A DNA stretch of 64,000 bases from a virus. The position numbers were made by a program, and so were the translations under genes. The notes under the pieces were generated by a model. That model had not been told where the DNA came from. It saw nothing but the letters and a program-made list of their open reading frames with translations, and did no database searches. Positions 34,731 through 42,253 of the stretch are shown piece after piece; position 1 is the first letter of the stretch; each line of letters opens with the position of its first letter. The stretch lies in the IMG/VR virus record IMGVR_UViG_3300036780_000209, positions 102,499-166,498 of that record, one strand, 5' to 3'.

Positions 34731-37313
34731 TTACCCGCCGAGCCCGGTGCCAGCCCGGACGGTGCCGTCCGGACGGTAGACCGGGTTGATGGTGTTCGCC
34801 GGGTCCAGGCCGGTGAGCGTGGTAGTGGTGCCCTGGCTCCCGGGCTGCGGCGCGTTGAAGTTCAGCGGCACCGCGTAGTCCGAGAACGCGGAGGGAGCCG
34901 ACAGGCCCGCCCGGTTCCCTGCCGAGACCGAGAACCGGTAGCCGGTAAAGCCGGAGGTGGTGCCGTTCGGCTTGTAGATCACCGGGTAGTTCTCGTACAT
35001 GCCCTGGGTGAAGACGCTGCCCAGGACGGTGCCGTACTGGTAGTACACCGTCAGCGAGTCACTCGCGCCCGTGCCTGCCGAGCCCGGGTTCACCCGGGTG
35101 ATGACGTAAGTCGCGACCGGCCCGGTGCCCGTCTGGCTGACGGTGTAATCGGTGCCGTAGGCCAGCGAGCGGCTGACGGTCGAGTCCCACACGATCAGGC
35201 TGGCCGCCGGGGTGAGGACCCCGGTGTGGCTCAGCGTCGCCGAGCCCGAGGACCAGGTGACGGAGTCAGCGGCGTTCGTCAGGCTGGAAGCTCCCCAGGT
35301 GCTGTAGGAGTAGCTCACCACGATGGTGTCGCCGTTGGCCGAGTTGACCGAGTTGGCCACCCGCTGCACCTGGTAGGTGGCGTACGGTCCCTGGCCGGAC
35401 TGGGTGACGGTGTAGTCCACCCCGTAGATCAGGACCTGGGAGTCAGCCTGCAGCGGGTCTCCCATGGTGCCCGGGCTGATGTATCCCGAGGACGGGATGG
35501 TGTACGCCGACGAGGTGAGGTCCCTGACGATGACCGCCTGCGTCGGGGTGATGACCCCGGCCCTGGTCAGGGTCACCGGCACCGAGGAGCTGAACCCGCC
35601 CGTGAAGGTGTCGCTCTGGTACAGCGGCTGCCCGGCCTGCTGGCCGGCTCCGGACGGCCCGGTAGCCGCCTGGCCGGTGAACATGAGCTGGCCGGTCTGC
35701 GGCACCCACTGGGTTCCCAGGGTGTTCGACTGGATCCAGTAGTAGTCCACGTTCGCGCTGCTGGCGGGCGGGGCGGTCCACGGGACGAAGATGCCCCGGT
35801 TGACCGCGACGACCGGGCCCGACGTGAAGTAGGCCGCGTTGCCGAAGCTGTAGGTCACCGTGGCCGAGTCGCCGTCGGTGCTGCTCGCGCTGGAGTTGAT
35901 CCGGGTGACCGTGTAAGTAAGGCTGGACCCCGAGCCGCTGGTGGTCAGGAAGTAGTCCGTGTTCATCACCAGGGTCTTCGCGCTGGTGGTGTCCTGGACG
36001 ATGACCTGCGCGGGCGGCGTGGTGATGCCGGTCTTCGAGAGTGCCTGGGCCGCGCTGTGGTTCAGCGTGATCACGTCAACCTGGAGGGTGCTGCTGCCCA
36101 CCGTGGGAGCCGTCGGCGGGGTGGCCGGGACGTTGGAGTCCCAGTAGGCCGCGTCCCCGTAGCTGTAGGCCGCCGAGAGGTTGTCGCCCGTGGTGTAGTG
36201 GGTGCCGGCCACCGGCTGGATGTAGGCCGCCGCCAGCTCGCCGATCCCCTGCGAGGTCACGGTGTAGTCGGTGGTCAGCGTCAGCACGGTGCTGGTGGTC
36301 GTGTCGGTCACGATGATGGTGGCCGGGAGGATCCCGAGCTGGCTCATGTAGTACTTCGTGCCGGTGCTGGTGGAGGCGAAGGCGTCGGCCTGCGCCAGCA
36401 GGGAGGTCGGGGCGGCCGGGGCTCCGAAGTAGCTGGTGTCCACGTTCGAGGTGACGTTGCCCGCGCTGCCCAGGATGGGGTTCGAGCTGATCTGGTTGCC
36501 CAGGATGTCGGTGAGCGTGGTGTCCTTGGACCCTGCCGCGATGCCCGCGATCGGGGACCGGTACCCGGGCGGGGTGCCGTCCGCGTGGACCGCGCCGCCG
36601 CCGATCGTGGTGTCCAGGCCGCCCGGGTCAGCGGCCGAGCCGATCAGGCCTTGCGGGGTCTGGGTTCCGAGGACGGGAGCATAGGCGGACGGCAGGCCGC
36701 CGCCGTACACGGGGTTGGTGTCAGGCGATCCTGAGGGCCACCCGTACTGAGTCGGCTCGACCTGGGTCACCTTGTACTCGGATCCCGGAGAGCCGGTCTC
36801 AGAGCTGCTCTGGGAGCCCGCTGCGGGGTCCGTGACCGAGCCGCCCGGCAGGGCCGCGCCGATGCCGGCGACGGAGGTGCCGGTCGTGTCGGCCTGGGCT
36901 GCCTGGAAGGCGATCCCGGTCGGCGCGGTACCCGCGATGCCCGTGGCTGACAGCGGGTTCTCGGGGTAGGCCGGGCCGGGGACCGTGCCGTAGCTGTAGG
37001 CGACCGTGCAGGTGTCGCCGTTCGAGCTGGCGCTGCTGGTCGAGATCCGCGTGACCGAGTAGGTCAGGGTCGCCCCGGCCCCGGACGCGGTCAGGGTGTA
37101 GTCGGTGTTGAGCACCAGGGGATTGCCGCTGGTGGTGTCCTTCACCACGATGACGTTCGTCGTCGGGGTCGCCCCGGCCTGCTGGAAGGCCGGGTAGGAG
37201 ATGATGGCGGCCTTGCTCAGCGGGGCCGGGGTGACGCTGCTGAGCGTGATCGTGTCTACCTGGTAGACGTAACCCTCGGCGACCGGGCTGGTGCCGATGT
37301 TCTCGATGCTCAC
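34731..37313 (-). CDS. Large virion protein with five tandem repeats and a C-terminal FN3-like domain
   Basis: An 860-residue protein built of five related modules of about 80-110 residues. Each has a strand pair V-V-(K/R/W)-D-(T/S)-T, then DYT(V/L)(T/S)xxGxGxxxTYxVTR and a GDxxxVxYSYG end (about residues 18-112, 310-390, 405-495, 570-680, 685-770). The C-terminal part (YRFSVSAGNRAGLSAPSAFS) resembles a fibronectin-type fold. It probably forms a long fibre or surface decoration. Repeats may allow length change by recombination. Confidence 0.65.
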   Translation of the reverse strand: MSIENIGTSPVAEGYVYQVDTITLSSVTPAPLSKAAIISYPAFQQAGATPTTNVIVVKDTTSGNPLVLNTDYTLTASGAGATLTYSVTRISTSSASSNGDTCTVAYSYGTVPGPAYPENPLSATGIAGTAPTGIAFQAAQADTTGTSVAGIGAALPGGSVTDPAAGSQSSSETGSPGSEYKVTQVEPTQYGWPSGSPDTNPVYGGGLPSAYAPVLGTQTPQGLIGSAADPGGLDTTIGGGAVHADGTPPGYRSPIAGIAAGSKDTTLTDILGNQISSNPILGSAGNVTSNVDTSYFGAPAAPTSLLAQADAFASTSTGTKYYMSQLGILPATIIVTDTTTSTVLTLTTDYTVTSQGIGELAAAYIQPVAGTHYTTGDNLSAAYSYGDAAYWDSNVPATPPTAPTVGSSTLQVDVITLNHSAAQALSKTGITTPPAQVIVQDTTSAKTLVMNTDYFLTTSGSGSSLTYTVTRINSSASSTDGDSATVTYSFGNAAYFTSGPVVAVNRGIFVPWTAPPASSANVDYYWIQSNTLGTQWVPQTGQLMFTGQAATGPSGAGQQAGQPLYQSDTFTGGFSSSVPVTLTRAGVITPTQAVIVRDLTSSAYTIPSSGYISPGTMGDPLQADSQVLIYGVDYTVTQSGQGPYATYQVQRVANSVNSANGDTIVVSYSYSTWGASSLTNAADSVTWSSGSATLSHTGVLTPAASLIVWDSTVSRSLAYGTDYTVSQTGTGPVATYVITRVNPGSAGTGASDSLTVYYQYGTVLGSVFTQGMYENYPVIYKPNGTTSGFTGYRFSVSAGNRAGLSAPSAFSDYAVPLNFNAPQPGSQGTTTTLTGLDPANTINPVYRPDGTVRAGTGLGG

Positions 37314-37735
37314 CCTGCGCTCCTGTCGTGCTGATGCTCTTCGACCTCAAGAACCGGGCCGAGGCTCGCGCCGTGGTTCATCCAGCCCTGGACGGCGTCG
37401 CGGCGGCTGACCGCCCCGGTCACCATGTTCACCTCGAACCCCTCGGCCCTCAGGTCGCTGTGGGCTCGCTCGGCGGCAGCGGTGATCCGCTGCCGGTCGC
37501 CCTCCGGGTCGCCCCGGTTGACGGTCAGGCCCGGACTCGTCTGGACCAGGTTCGGCGGGACGGCATCGTCGGCCGCGTCCATGGCCCGCAGCGCCCAGGC
37601 CAGGTCCGTCGCCTTCGCCACGTTGAACGCAGCCGCGACGCCCTCGATATGGGCATGCGGCGCGTCGAAGCCCGCCGTGTCGGTGGTGTCGTAGTACCCC
37701 GTCAGGGCGGCGGCGTCCGGGCCTGGCCTGGTCAT
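37310..37735 (-). CDS. Unknown protein of the fibre unit
   Basis: I start at ATG 37735 (141 residues). It is helical with NVAKATDLAWALRAMDAADD and ends in a His-rich tail (EVEEHQHDRSAG). The stop overlaps the 860-residue gene by four bases. No family recognised. Confidence 0.6.
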   Translation of the reverse strand: MTRPGPDAAALTGYYDTTDTAGFDAPHAHIEGVAAAFNVAKATDLAWALRAMDAADDAVPPNLVQTSPGLTVNRGDPEGDRQRITAAAERAHSDLRAEGFEVNMVTGAVSRRDAVQGWMNHGASLGPVLEVEEHQHDRSAG

Positions 37736-37737
37736 CG

Positions 37738-38238
37738 TCAGTCCTCTTCCAGCATCCACGGGCCGGTACCGCGCCTGACGCACTGCGCGGCCAGGCCGGC
37801 ATGGCGGGCGCAGAGCGGCGGGTTGAGGACCGCCTCCCGCTGGCGGACGGGGACTTCCTCCCCGCAGATCGCGCCGGGCCGGGAGCCAGGGCCGATGCAG
37901 TTGATGACGATCATGTCGTTGTCGGCCGGCGCTTCCAGGGTGGCCATGGCCGAGTCCTTGTCCTGCTTCGCCCGACGCCAGAACGCGTCATTCTGGCGGG
38001 TGAGCGCTTCCCGGACCGCCTCGTTCTCCTCACCCTCGATCACCTCGAAGATCCCCTGGGAGATGGCCTTCGCGAATGCCGGGGTCCTGACGATCTCCTC
38101 CGGGATGAGCTGGATGTCCCCGCCGTCGGGGTCGTCGGCTCCCTCGAAGCGCACTTCATAGGTGCTCTTCGGGTCGCTGGCGATGACGGTAGGACCGCCC
38201 ATGCGGTTACGGCAGCGCACTGGCGCGGCGACGGTCAC
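37738..38238 (-). CDS. Unknown protein with Cys/His cluster
   Basis: GTG 38238 has AGGAGG at perfect spacing (166 residues); the longer frame upstream is a shadow. The C-terminal half has NCIGPGSRPGAICGEE ... LCARHAG, C-x(11)-C ... C-x-x-H, a possible zinc site. The first half contains GGDIQLIPEEIVRTPAFAKA. Confidence 0.6.
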   Translation of the reverse strand: MTVAAPVRCRNRMGGPTVIASDPKSTYEVRFEGADDPDGGDIQLIPEEIVRTPAFAKAISQGIFEVIEGEENEAVREALTRQNDAFWRRAKQDKDSAMATLEAPADNDMIVINCIGPGSRPGAICGEEVPVRQREAVLNPPLCARHAGLAAQCVRRGTGPWMLEED

Positions 38239-38294
38239 GATGGCCTCCTTGCTGCTCCTTCCCGGGGTCTCGCGGACGCCGGGCAGGGGACGGG

Positions 38295-38624
38295 TCAGTT
38301 CAGGATGAGGTAGCCGATCACCGAGGTCTCGGTGGCCGAGGTCGAGCTGAACGTGATGGAGGTCCCGGGGATGACGGTCACGGTGACGGTGCCCGTGGTG
38401 CCGCCCGCCGTGATGCGGGAGTGCAGCGGGACCGAGTTCGCCGTCAGGCTGGTGTCGTTGACCGTGACGGTGCCCGCCACCAGGGTGGCGGTACCCCAGG
38501 TGAGACCCGGGATGCCGTCGAGCTGGGTCACGATCTGAGTGAGCATGTCGGCGATGTTGTTGTGATCGCCGAGGTGCCCGGTCTCCCCGGCAGCACGGGT
38601 GTCGGGGGGGATGACAGCAGCCAC
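38295..38624 (-). CDS. Small virion/fibre-head protein
   Basis: GTG 38624 has GGAGG upstream (109 residues). The N-terminal GHLGDHNNIADMLTQIVTQL is a G-D-H-N motif seen at the start of phage fibre or head-decoration proteins, followed by a beta-rich part. First gene after the tRNA array terminator. Confidence 0.55.
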   Translation of the reverse strand: MAAVIPPDTRAAGETGHLGDHNNIADMLTQIVTQLDGIPGLTWGTATLVAGTVTVNDTSLTANSVPLHSRITAGGTTGTVTVTVIPGTSITFSSTSATETSVIGYLILN

Positions 38625-38681
38625 GGATTGCCTCCTTCCCACCTTCCGGGGGACCGGAGGGGGAGGAGCAGTAAAAGCTGA

Positions 38682-38735
38682 TGGCCCTCGTGCCGGCCGC
38701 TGCGCCTCCGGGGCGCTTGGCGAGCACGAGGGCCA
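38682..38735 (-). terminator. Terminator/hairpin at the 3' end of the tRNA array
   Basis: A 12-base stem TGGCCCTCGTGC / GCACGAGGGCCA with an inner GC-rich hairpin, followed on the minus strand by CAGCTTTTAC. It lies just beyond the inverted-repeat copy at 38745-38766. Confidence 0.6.
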
Positions 38736-38744
38736 GAGCAGTTC

Positions 38745-38766
38745 ACTCCGCAGCGGAAACGAGAAG
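38745..38766 (-). repeat. 3' copy of the inverted repeat that brackets the tRNA array
   Basis: ACTCCGCAGCGGAAACGAGA + AG on the plus strand; complementary in 21 of 22 positions to the copy at 47401-47422. In the minus-strand transcript the two copies can pair, six bases after the last tRNA. Confidence 0.85.
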
Positions 38767-38771
38767 CCGGG

Positions 38772-38843
38772 AGACCCCTAGCGGATTCGAACCGCTGTGA
38801 CTGACTTTGCAGGCCAGCACCTAAACCACTCGGCCAAGGGGCC
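38772..38843 (-). tRNA. tRNA-Cys (GCA)
   Basis: Cloverleaf with 7-bp acceptor (one G-U), T-loop TTCGAAT and anticodon loop CTGCAAA. Last tRNA of the array transcript. No CCA encoded. Confidence 0.85.
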
Positions 38844-38966
38844 GCAAAGGAGACCAGGCAGTGTAAGAGCCCCGTCTGAGGGGGATGGCTTACCTGATCT
38901 CCAGCGAGACGCCGGATGCACCTTATCCTCCGGAGCGACCAGGGTGTGAGGCTACTCATCTCGCCG

Positions 38967-39039
38967 TGAGCCTGGAGGGAATCGAACCCCCGGCAATCTC
39001 TTTAGGAAAGAGGCACTCTATCCCCTGAGTTACAGGCCC
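38967..39039 (-). tRNA. tRNA-Arg (CCT)
   Basis: Complete cloverleaf; anticodon loop TTCCTAA reads AGG, T-loop TTCGATT. Confidence 0.85.
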
Positions 39040-39164
39040 GTGAGCCGGTTGGGTAGGGACCGGCAGCCCCCTGGCCTCGCCGTGTTTAGATCACGCCACT
39101 GACCGGCAAGCCGGGGATGGCGATCGGAGAGAGTCCCTCAGGCCAGTGGAACCCTATCTCCCCG

Positions 39165-39237
39165 CGCTCTCAGAGGGACTCGAACCCCCGACCCGCAGCT
39201 TCGGAAGCTGCCGCTCTATCCGCTGAGCTATAAGAGC
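39165..39237 (-). tRNA. tRNA-Arg (CCG)
   Basis: Complete cloverleaf; anticodon stem GCAGC/GCTGC, loop TTCCGAA reads CGG. CAT directly precedes the 5' end. Confidence 0.9.
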
Positions 39238-39383
39238 ATGCTGTGCCGGCCTCACCCTCTAGCCGGCCCGGGGACCCTGCCCATGACCGCGTCCCTACTT
39301 TGCTCGGAGGGGCCGTTCCGGACCATAGCTACCCTCAGTGAACGAAGCACCGACTCTCATCGGTGCCCGGCCGGTTCACGCAG

Positions 39384-39457
39384 TGCTCTTAGCCGGATTC
39401 GAACCAGCCGCCTGCACCTTCGCAAGGTGCTGCTCTATCCTGCTGAGCTATAAGAGC
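39384..39457 (-). tRNA. tRNA-Arg (GCG)
   Basis: Cloverleaf with acceptor GCTCTTA/TAAGAGC (perfect); loop TTGCGAA reads CGC. Confidence 0.9.
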
Positions 39458-39526
39458 AAAGACCCGGGATTCGGAGAACCTTGAGGAGGCGTTTCTTCCT
39501 CCTGCGCGCCGCCGGGACAGCGCTGG

Positions 39527-39606
39527 TGCCAGGCGAGGGACTCGAACCCCCGTACCCGTAGGACGTGATTTACAGTCACGCGCGATTGCCGCTCTGCCAG
39601 CCTGGC
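39527..39606 (-). tRNA. tRNA-Tyr (GTA)
   Basis: Long-variable-arm tRNA; acceptor GCCAGGC/GCCTGGC perfect; loop CTGTAAA (GTA). One of few units with CCA encoded after the discriminator A. CAT precedes the 5' end. Confidence 0.85.
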
Positions 39607-39610
39607 ATGG

Positions 39611-39683
39611 GGTCCCCGGCGGGATTCGAACCCGCGAATACCAGGCTCACAACCTGGTCCCGAATGCCACCTGGTTCGGGGAC
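39611..39683 (-). tRNA. tRNA-His (GTG)
   Basis: Perfect acceptor GTCCCCG/CGGGGAC; anticodon loop TTGTGAG reads CAC; T-loop TTCGAAT. Confidence 0.9.
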
Positions 39684-39685
39684 AG

Positions 39686-39759
39686 TAGGCGATGCAGGGA
39701 TCGAACCTGCGGCCTCCGCTGTGTGAAAGCGGCGCTCTTCCGACTGAGACTAATCGCCC
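39686..39759 (-). tRNA. tRNA-Val (CAC)
   Basis: Cloverleaf with stem CCGCT/AGCGG; loop TTCACAC reads GTG. CAT precedes the 5' end. Confidence 0.85.
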
Positions 39760-39855
39760 ATGTGACACGAGCAGGAATTGTCTGCACATTCCACCTGCAT
39801 CAGCCTTAAGTCCGTGCAGGGACTTTCAGGTTGCGGATGCCGTGTCTCATCCTGG

Positions 39856-39927
39856 TACTCCCAGAGGGATTCGAACCCCCATTAACAGGTCCGTAACCTG
39901 TCGTGATATCCGTTTCACTATAGGAGC
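39856..39927 (-). tRNA. tRNA-Arg (ACG)
   Basis: Cloverleaf with stem ACAGG/CCTGT; loop TTACGGA reads CGT (and CGC/CGA if A34 is inosine). Acceptor has wobble pairs. CAT precedes the 5' end. Confidence 0.85.
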
Positions 39928-39985
39928 ATGCGCACCTGATGGCCGGGCGGTGCCCTCCCGATGCGGGGTCGGTCAAACCCTGCCG

Positions 39986-40059
39986 TGGACCTACCTGGGC
40001 TCGAACCAGGGACCTCTGCCGCGTCGAGGCAGCGCTCTTCCAATCTGAGCTACAAGTCC
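39986..40059 (-). tRNA. tRNA, probably Val (GAC), with C at position 33
   Basis: Well-formed arms, T-stem CCTGG/CCAGG. The 7-base loop is TCGACGC: anticodon GAC follows C33, not the near-universal U33. Isotype is therefore less sure. Confidence 0.65.
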
Positions 40060-40303
40060 AGTGGCCGGAGTCTTGGCGAATTCCCGCGCTCCTCGCGGAG
40101 GCGCTCTCCGGGTCAGTCCCGGAGGACTGCAGGGGCTACCCTGGGGAAATGGTCCAGCCTGTCCTGATGCCAGGGCACGTGCAGGGCGTCCCCCGCTGTA
40201 GAGGATCCAGGGGCACGGGTACTGTCCCCTGAAACCTCGTTAGGCAGTTTCACCTGCCACGGGAGGGTCAGCGGTGACTAGTACGCTGCTGCCTCCGGCC
40301 GAG

Positions 40304-40374
40304 CGGTCCCTACGAGACTTGAACTCGCGACCTCTGCCTTGACCAGAGGTCAGGCGGCTGCGCCTGGAGAGACC
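40304..40374 (-). tRNA. tRNA-like, anticodon CAA (Leu), short D-arm and short variable arm
   Basis: Acceptor GGTCTCT/AGGGACC pairs with wobble; T-loop TTCAAGT; loop GTCAAGG. The D-arm is only AGGC-loop-GCCT and the variable region is four bases, not the long arm expected of tRNA-Leu. Its 5' 25 bases overlap the end of the 40760-40350 gene. Confidence 0.55.
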
Positions 40375-40760
40375 TCGTACTGCTGAGCCCAGCGAACATG
40401 CTGAGCCTGATTGTTGTTGGTCGGCTCAACCCTAAGCCGGCCCTCTCGCTCACCTACATCCCCCACCGGCACCAAGTACACCTTGTCCAGGGCCGGACAG
40501 TAAACCCCAAACAGGTCAGCATCTCCTCGGTACCCCATGGAACTCTGATCGCGCCGTAGGCTATGCGGCCGGAACAGGACGCAGCCCTGCTGGTAGACCG
40601 CCGTTTTGCATTGCACCCGGACCAGGGTGCCGTCGCCGCCGTCATAGGCCAGGTCGTATCTGTGGCCACCGCCGAACGGGATCAGGACTCGCTTGCCGAG
40701 CCGCAACAAGGCCGCGAGCACGATCCCTTCAGTTTGACTACCTTTGTCCGTTGTGTTCAC
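40350..40760 (-). CDS. PD-(D/E)XK homing-endonuclease-like protein (I-Ssp6803I type)
   Basis: A 136-residue protein from GTG 40760. Pattern: helix GIVLAALLRLGKRVLIPFG, then YDLAYDGGDGTLVRVQCKTA (D-x(9-11)-V-Q-C-K, the PD-(D/E)XK core with Q-x-K), RGDADLFGVYCPALDKVYLV. This is the build of group-I-intron PD-(D/E)XK endonucleases such as I-Ssp6803I, which cuts a tRNA gene. Its C-terminus (SPGAAA, stop) is read from the first 25 bases of the downstream tRNA. It starts GTGAACACAA, like the ORF at 42178. Probably a free-standing homing enzyme that targets the tRNA array. Confidence 0.7.
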   Translation of the reverse strand: MNTTDKGSQTEGIVLAALLRLGKRVLIPFGGGHRYDLAYDGGDGTLVRVQCKTAVYQQGCVLFRPHSLRRDQSSMGYRGDADLFGVYCPALDKVYLVPVGDVGEREGRLRVEPTNNNQAQHVRWAQQYEVSPGAAA

Positions 40761-40784
40761 GAGACCTATGTTACATGCTGACAG

Positions 40785-40858
40785 CGGTCCTGACGGGATT
40801 TGAACCCGCGACCTCCACCTTGACAGGGTGGCGAGCACTCCAACTGCTCTACAAGACC
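40785..40858 (-). tRNA. tRNA-Asp (GTC)
   Basis: Cloverleaf with stem CCACC/GGTGG; loop CTGTCAA reads GAC; T-loop TTCAAAT. CAT precedes the 5' end. Confidence 0.9.
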
Positions 40859-40862
40859 ATGT

Positions 40863-40936
40863 GGTCCGACTAGGCAGGATTCTGGACTGCAGTTTCCTAA
40901 AACCTGCCGGGCACCCTCCGGTTAGGGCATCGGACC
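40863..40936 (-). pseudogene. tRNA-like remnant, possible Leu (TAG)
   Basis: GGTCCGA/TCGGACC forms a perfect 7-bp end stem, with a D-like arm CCCT..AGGG and a loop TTTAGGA (TAG). The T-arm is damaged (no TTCGA) and four extra bases precede the acceptor strand. Confidence 0.35.
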
Positions 40937-40982
40937 TGCCCAGGCCAAGCTAGCCGGTTTATCGCTTAGCGCTTGACCATCG

Positions 40983-41055
40983 CTCCCCTGTCAGGATTCG
41001 AACCTGAAACCCTCCGGTTAACAGCCGGACGCTCCGCCAGTTGAGCTACAAGGGA
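40983..41055 (-). tRNA. tRNA-Asn (GTT)
   Basis: Cloverleaf with stem TCCGG/CCGGA; loop CTGTTAA reads AAC; T-stem TCAGG/CCTGA. Confidence 0.9.
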
Positions 41056-41092
41056 TTAATCAGCCTCCCGGCTTATTAGCAGGGAGGCTTCG

Positions 41093-41166
41093 TAGCGGGA
41101 GTCGGATTCGAACCGACGTTCTGTGGGTTATGAGCCCACCGAGATACCGAGCTTCTCCATCCCGCG
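41093..41166 (-). tRNA. Initiator tRNA-fMet (CAT)
   Basis: Shows initiator hallmarks: C1 facing U72 (no 1:72 pair), three G-C pairs GGG/CCC at the base of the anticodon stem, loop CTCATAA, and an actinobacterial-type 5' half CGCGGGATGGAG. Rare in phage arrays. Confidence 0.85.
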
Positions 41167-41207
41167 TCGCCAACGCTAGCATCCCTGACGGGGAAATGCA
41201 AGCAAAG

Positions 41208-41279
41208 TAGTCCCAGAGGGAGTTGAGCCCTCTTTTCCGGGGTGAAAACCCGGCGTCCTAACCCGTAGACGATGGGACC
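41208..41279 (-). tRNA. tRNA-Glu (TTC)
   Basis: Cloverleaf with stem CCGGG/CCCGG; loop TTTTCAC reads GAA; T-loop CTCAACT is slightly atypical. Confidence 0.85.
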
Positions 41280-41338
41280 AGGGTGCCGGCTCAGCAGCGC
41301 GATCGTCTGCCCGGCTTCCCGGCAGCCTGAGCCGGTCG

Positions 41339-41412
41339 CAGTGCGTACGGGGCTCGAACCCGTCATCTCCGCCTTGAGAGGGCGGCGTCTTGTCCGTCTC
41401 GACCAACGCACC
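41339..41412 (-). tRNA. tRNA-Glu (CTC)
   Basis: Cloverleaf with stem CCGCC/GGCGG; loop CTCTCAA reads GAG; T-stem ACGGG/CCCGT. CAT precedes the 5' end. Confidence 0.85.
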
Positions 41413-41518
41413 ATGAGGTACGGCGAGCCGGCTTGCGGCCTGCCCGCTTTAGGATCCGGGCAGCTAAACCCGGCGGCTATTCAGAGCCATTCCTCTTAGG
41501 CCGCGTACCCGGCCCGTG

Positions 41519-41591
41519 CGCACCATGAAGGATTCGAACCTTCGCCCGTCTGCTTAGAAGGCAGCCGCGCTATCCGCTGCGCCAATGGTGC
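41519..41591 (-). tRNA. tRNA-Arg (TCT)
   Basis: Perfect acceptor GCACCAT/ATGGTGC; loop CTTCTAA reads AGA; one mismatch at the top of the anticodon stem. Confidence 0.85.
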
Positions 41592-41595
41592 TCAG

Positions 41596-41666
41596 TGCCC
41601 CGCCGAGGTATCGAACCCCGTTCCGCCGGGTAAAAGCCGGTTACATCACCTTAATGCTTGCAGGGC
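41596..41666 (-). tRNA. tRNA-Lys (TTT)
   Basis: Cloverleaf; loop CTTTTAC reads AAA; top pair of the anticodon stem is A-C. CAT precedes the 5' end. Confidence 0.8.
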
Positions 41667-41671
41667 ATGCG

Positions 41672-41745
41672 TAGACCCCCTGAGGATCGAACTCAGCTCA
41701 TACCGGGTATAAGCCGGCTCCCCGCAACCAGCGTGGCTAGGGTCC
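41672..41745 (-). tRNA. tRNA-Ile (TAT)
   Basis: Cloverleaf; loop CTTATAC gives anticodon TAT, reading AUA directly without a lysidine-modified CAU. AUA is very rare in GC-rich genomes. CAT precedes the 5' end. Confidence 0.8.
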
Positions 41746-41874
41746 ATGAAGAATGTCCTGGTGTGCTGCTACGCCAAAGGCCCTGGAGGCAACCACGAGC
41801 CGCACGCCTTCCGGGCATGCGGGACGGCCGTCCCAGCCCGCGTACTTCGGCCTTCCAGGTTAACCAGGTGGCCA

Positions 41875-41922
41875 CCTGGCCCACTCCTTAGAGGATGGCT
41901 GCTTCTAAGCCAACCTTCCAGG
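41875..41922 (-). ncRNA. Mimic of the 23S rRNA GTPase-associated centre (helices 42-44)
   Basis: The minus strand reads TTGGCTTAGAAGCAGCCATC (41913-41894), which equals, as I recall it, the conserved helix-43 hairpin of bacterial 23S rRNA (E. coli about 1058-1080, binding site of L11 and of thiostrepton). It is enclosed by CCTGG/CCAGG, standing for helix 42. A short hairpin CTC-TAAG-GAG replaces helix 44, with partial match (10 of 14) to ATTTAAAGAGTGCG. It lies between tRNA-Ile(TAT) and tRNA-Met in the array transcript. It may be a captured rRNA fragment or a decoy for L11, a translation factor, RelA or a thiopeptide. Confidence 0.7.
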
Positions 41923-41930
41923 ACATTCAG

Positions 41931-42002
41931 TAGCGAGAGGGAATTGCGACATCCCGACCTCCGCCTTATGAAAGCGGCGTTCTTCCTCTGAACTATCTCG
42001 CC
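41931..42002 (-). tRNA. tRNA-Met/Ile2 (CAT)
   Basis: Acceptor GGCGAGA/TCTCGCT; loop TTCATAA. The T-loop is GTCGCAA in place of TTCGANN. Elongator Met or lysidine-type Ile cannot be told apart here. CAT precedes the 5' end. Confidence 0.75.
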
Positions 42003-42178
42003 ATGTGGGCCGGCCGGCTGCGGAACATCCGGACGGGCGTGGGATGCCTGTCCAGCCAGCACATGAAGCACTGAGGCCATGCGCGGCCGGAGCGGAACAT
42101 CACTTCCTTGCTGATCTTGTCTTCCCGGGCGCGGTCGGTGCAGTCCCTGCACGCCTGCCAGGTACCCATTGTGTTCAC
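41993..42178 (-). CDS. Small two-CxxC zinc-type protein between tRNAs
   Basis: A 61-residue frame from GTG 42178 (or ATG 42169). It has ACRDC and, 26 residues later, CFMCW, a likely zinc site, and a basic C-terminus. It begins two bases after tRNA-Ile(GAT) and its last codons ATG-GCG-AGA-TAG are the first bases of tRNA-Met, with the stop formed by U8-A9. The start GTGAACACAA is shared with the homing-endonuclease gene. Confidence 0.5.
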   Translation of the reverse strand: MNTMGTWQACRDCTDRAREDKISKEVMFRSGRAWPQCFMCWLDRHPTPVRMFRSRPAHMAR

Positions 42179-42179
42179 G

Positions 42180-42253
42180 TAGACCGCCGAGGAGTTGAAC
42201 CTCGCCGCTAACTGCGTATCAGGCAGTCCCCTTCACCGGTTGGGTAGCGGTCC
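42180..42253 (-). tRNA. tRNA-Ile (GAT)
   Basis: Cloverleaf with stem ACTGC/GCAGT; loop CTGATAC reads AUC; T-loop TTCAACT. Its 5' half doubles as the end of the 42404-42219 ORF. Confidence 0.85.

Noticed and set aside
34701-36734. Plus-strand ORF of 677 codons
   Set aside because: Antisense shadow of the 860-residue repeat protein.
41411-41518. Second copy of the 23S GTPase-centre mimic
   Set aside because: Only short, scattered matches (TTAG, ATCCTNNAA) and a simple hairpin; not enough to call it.
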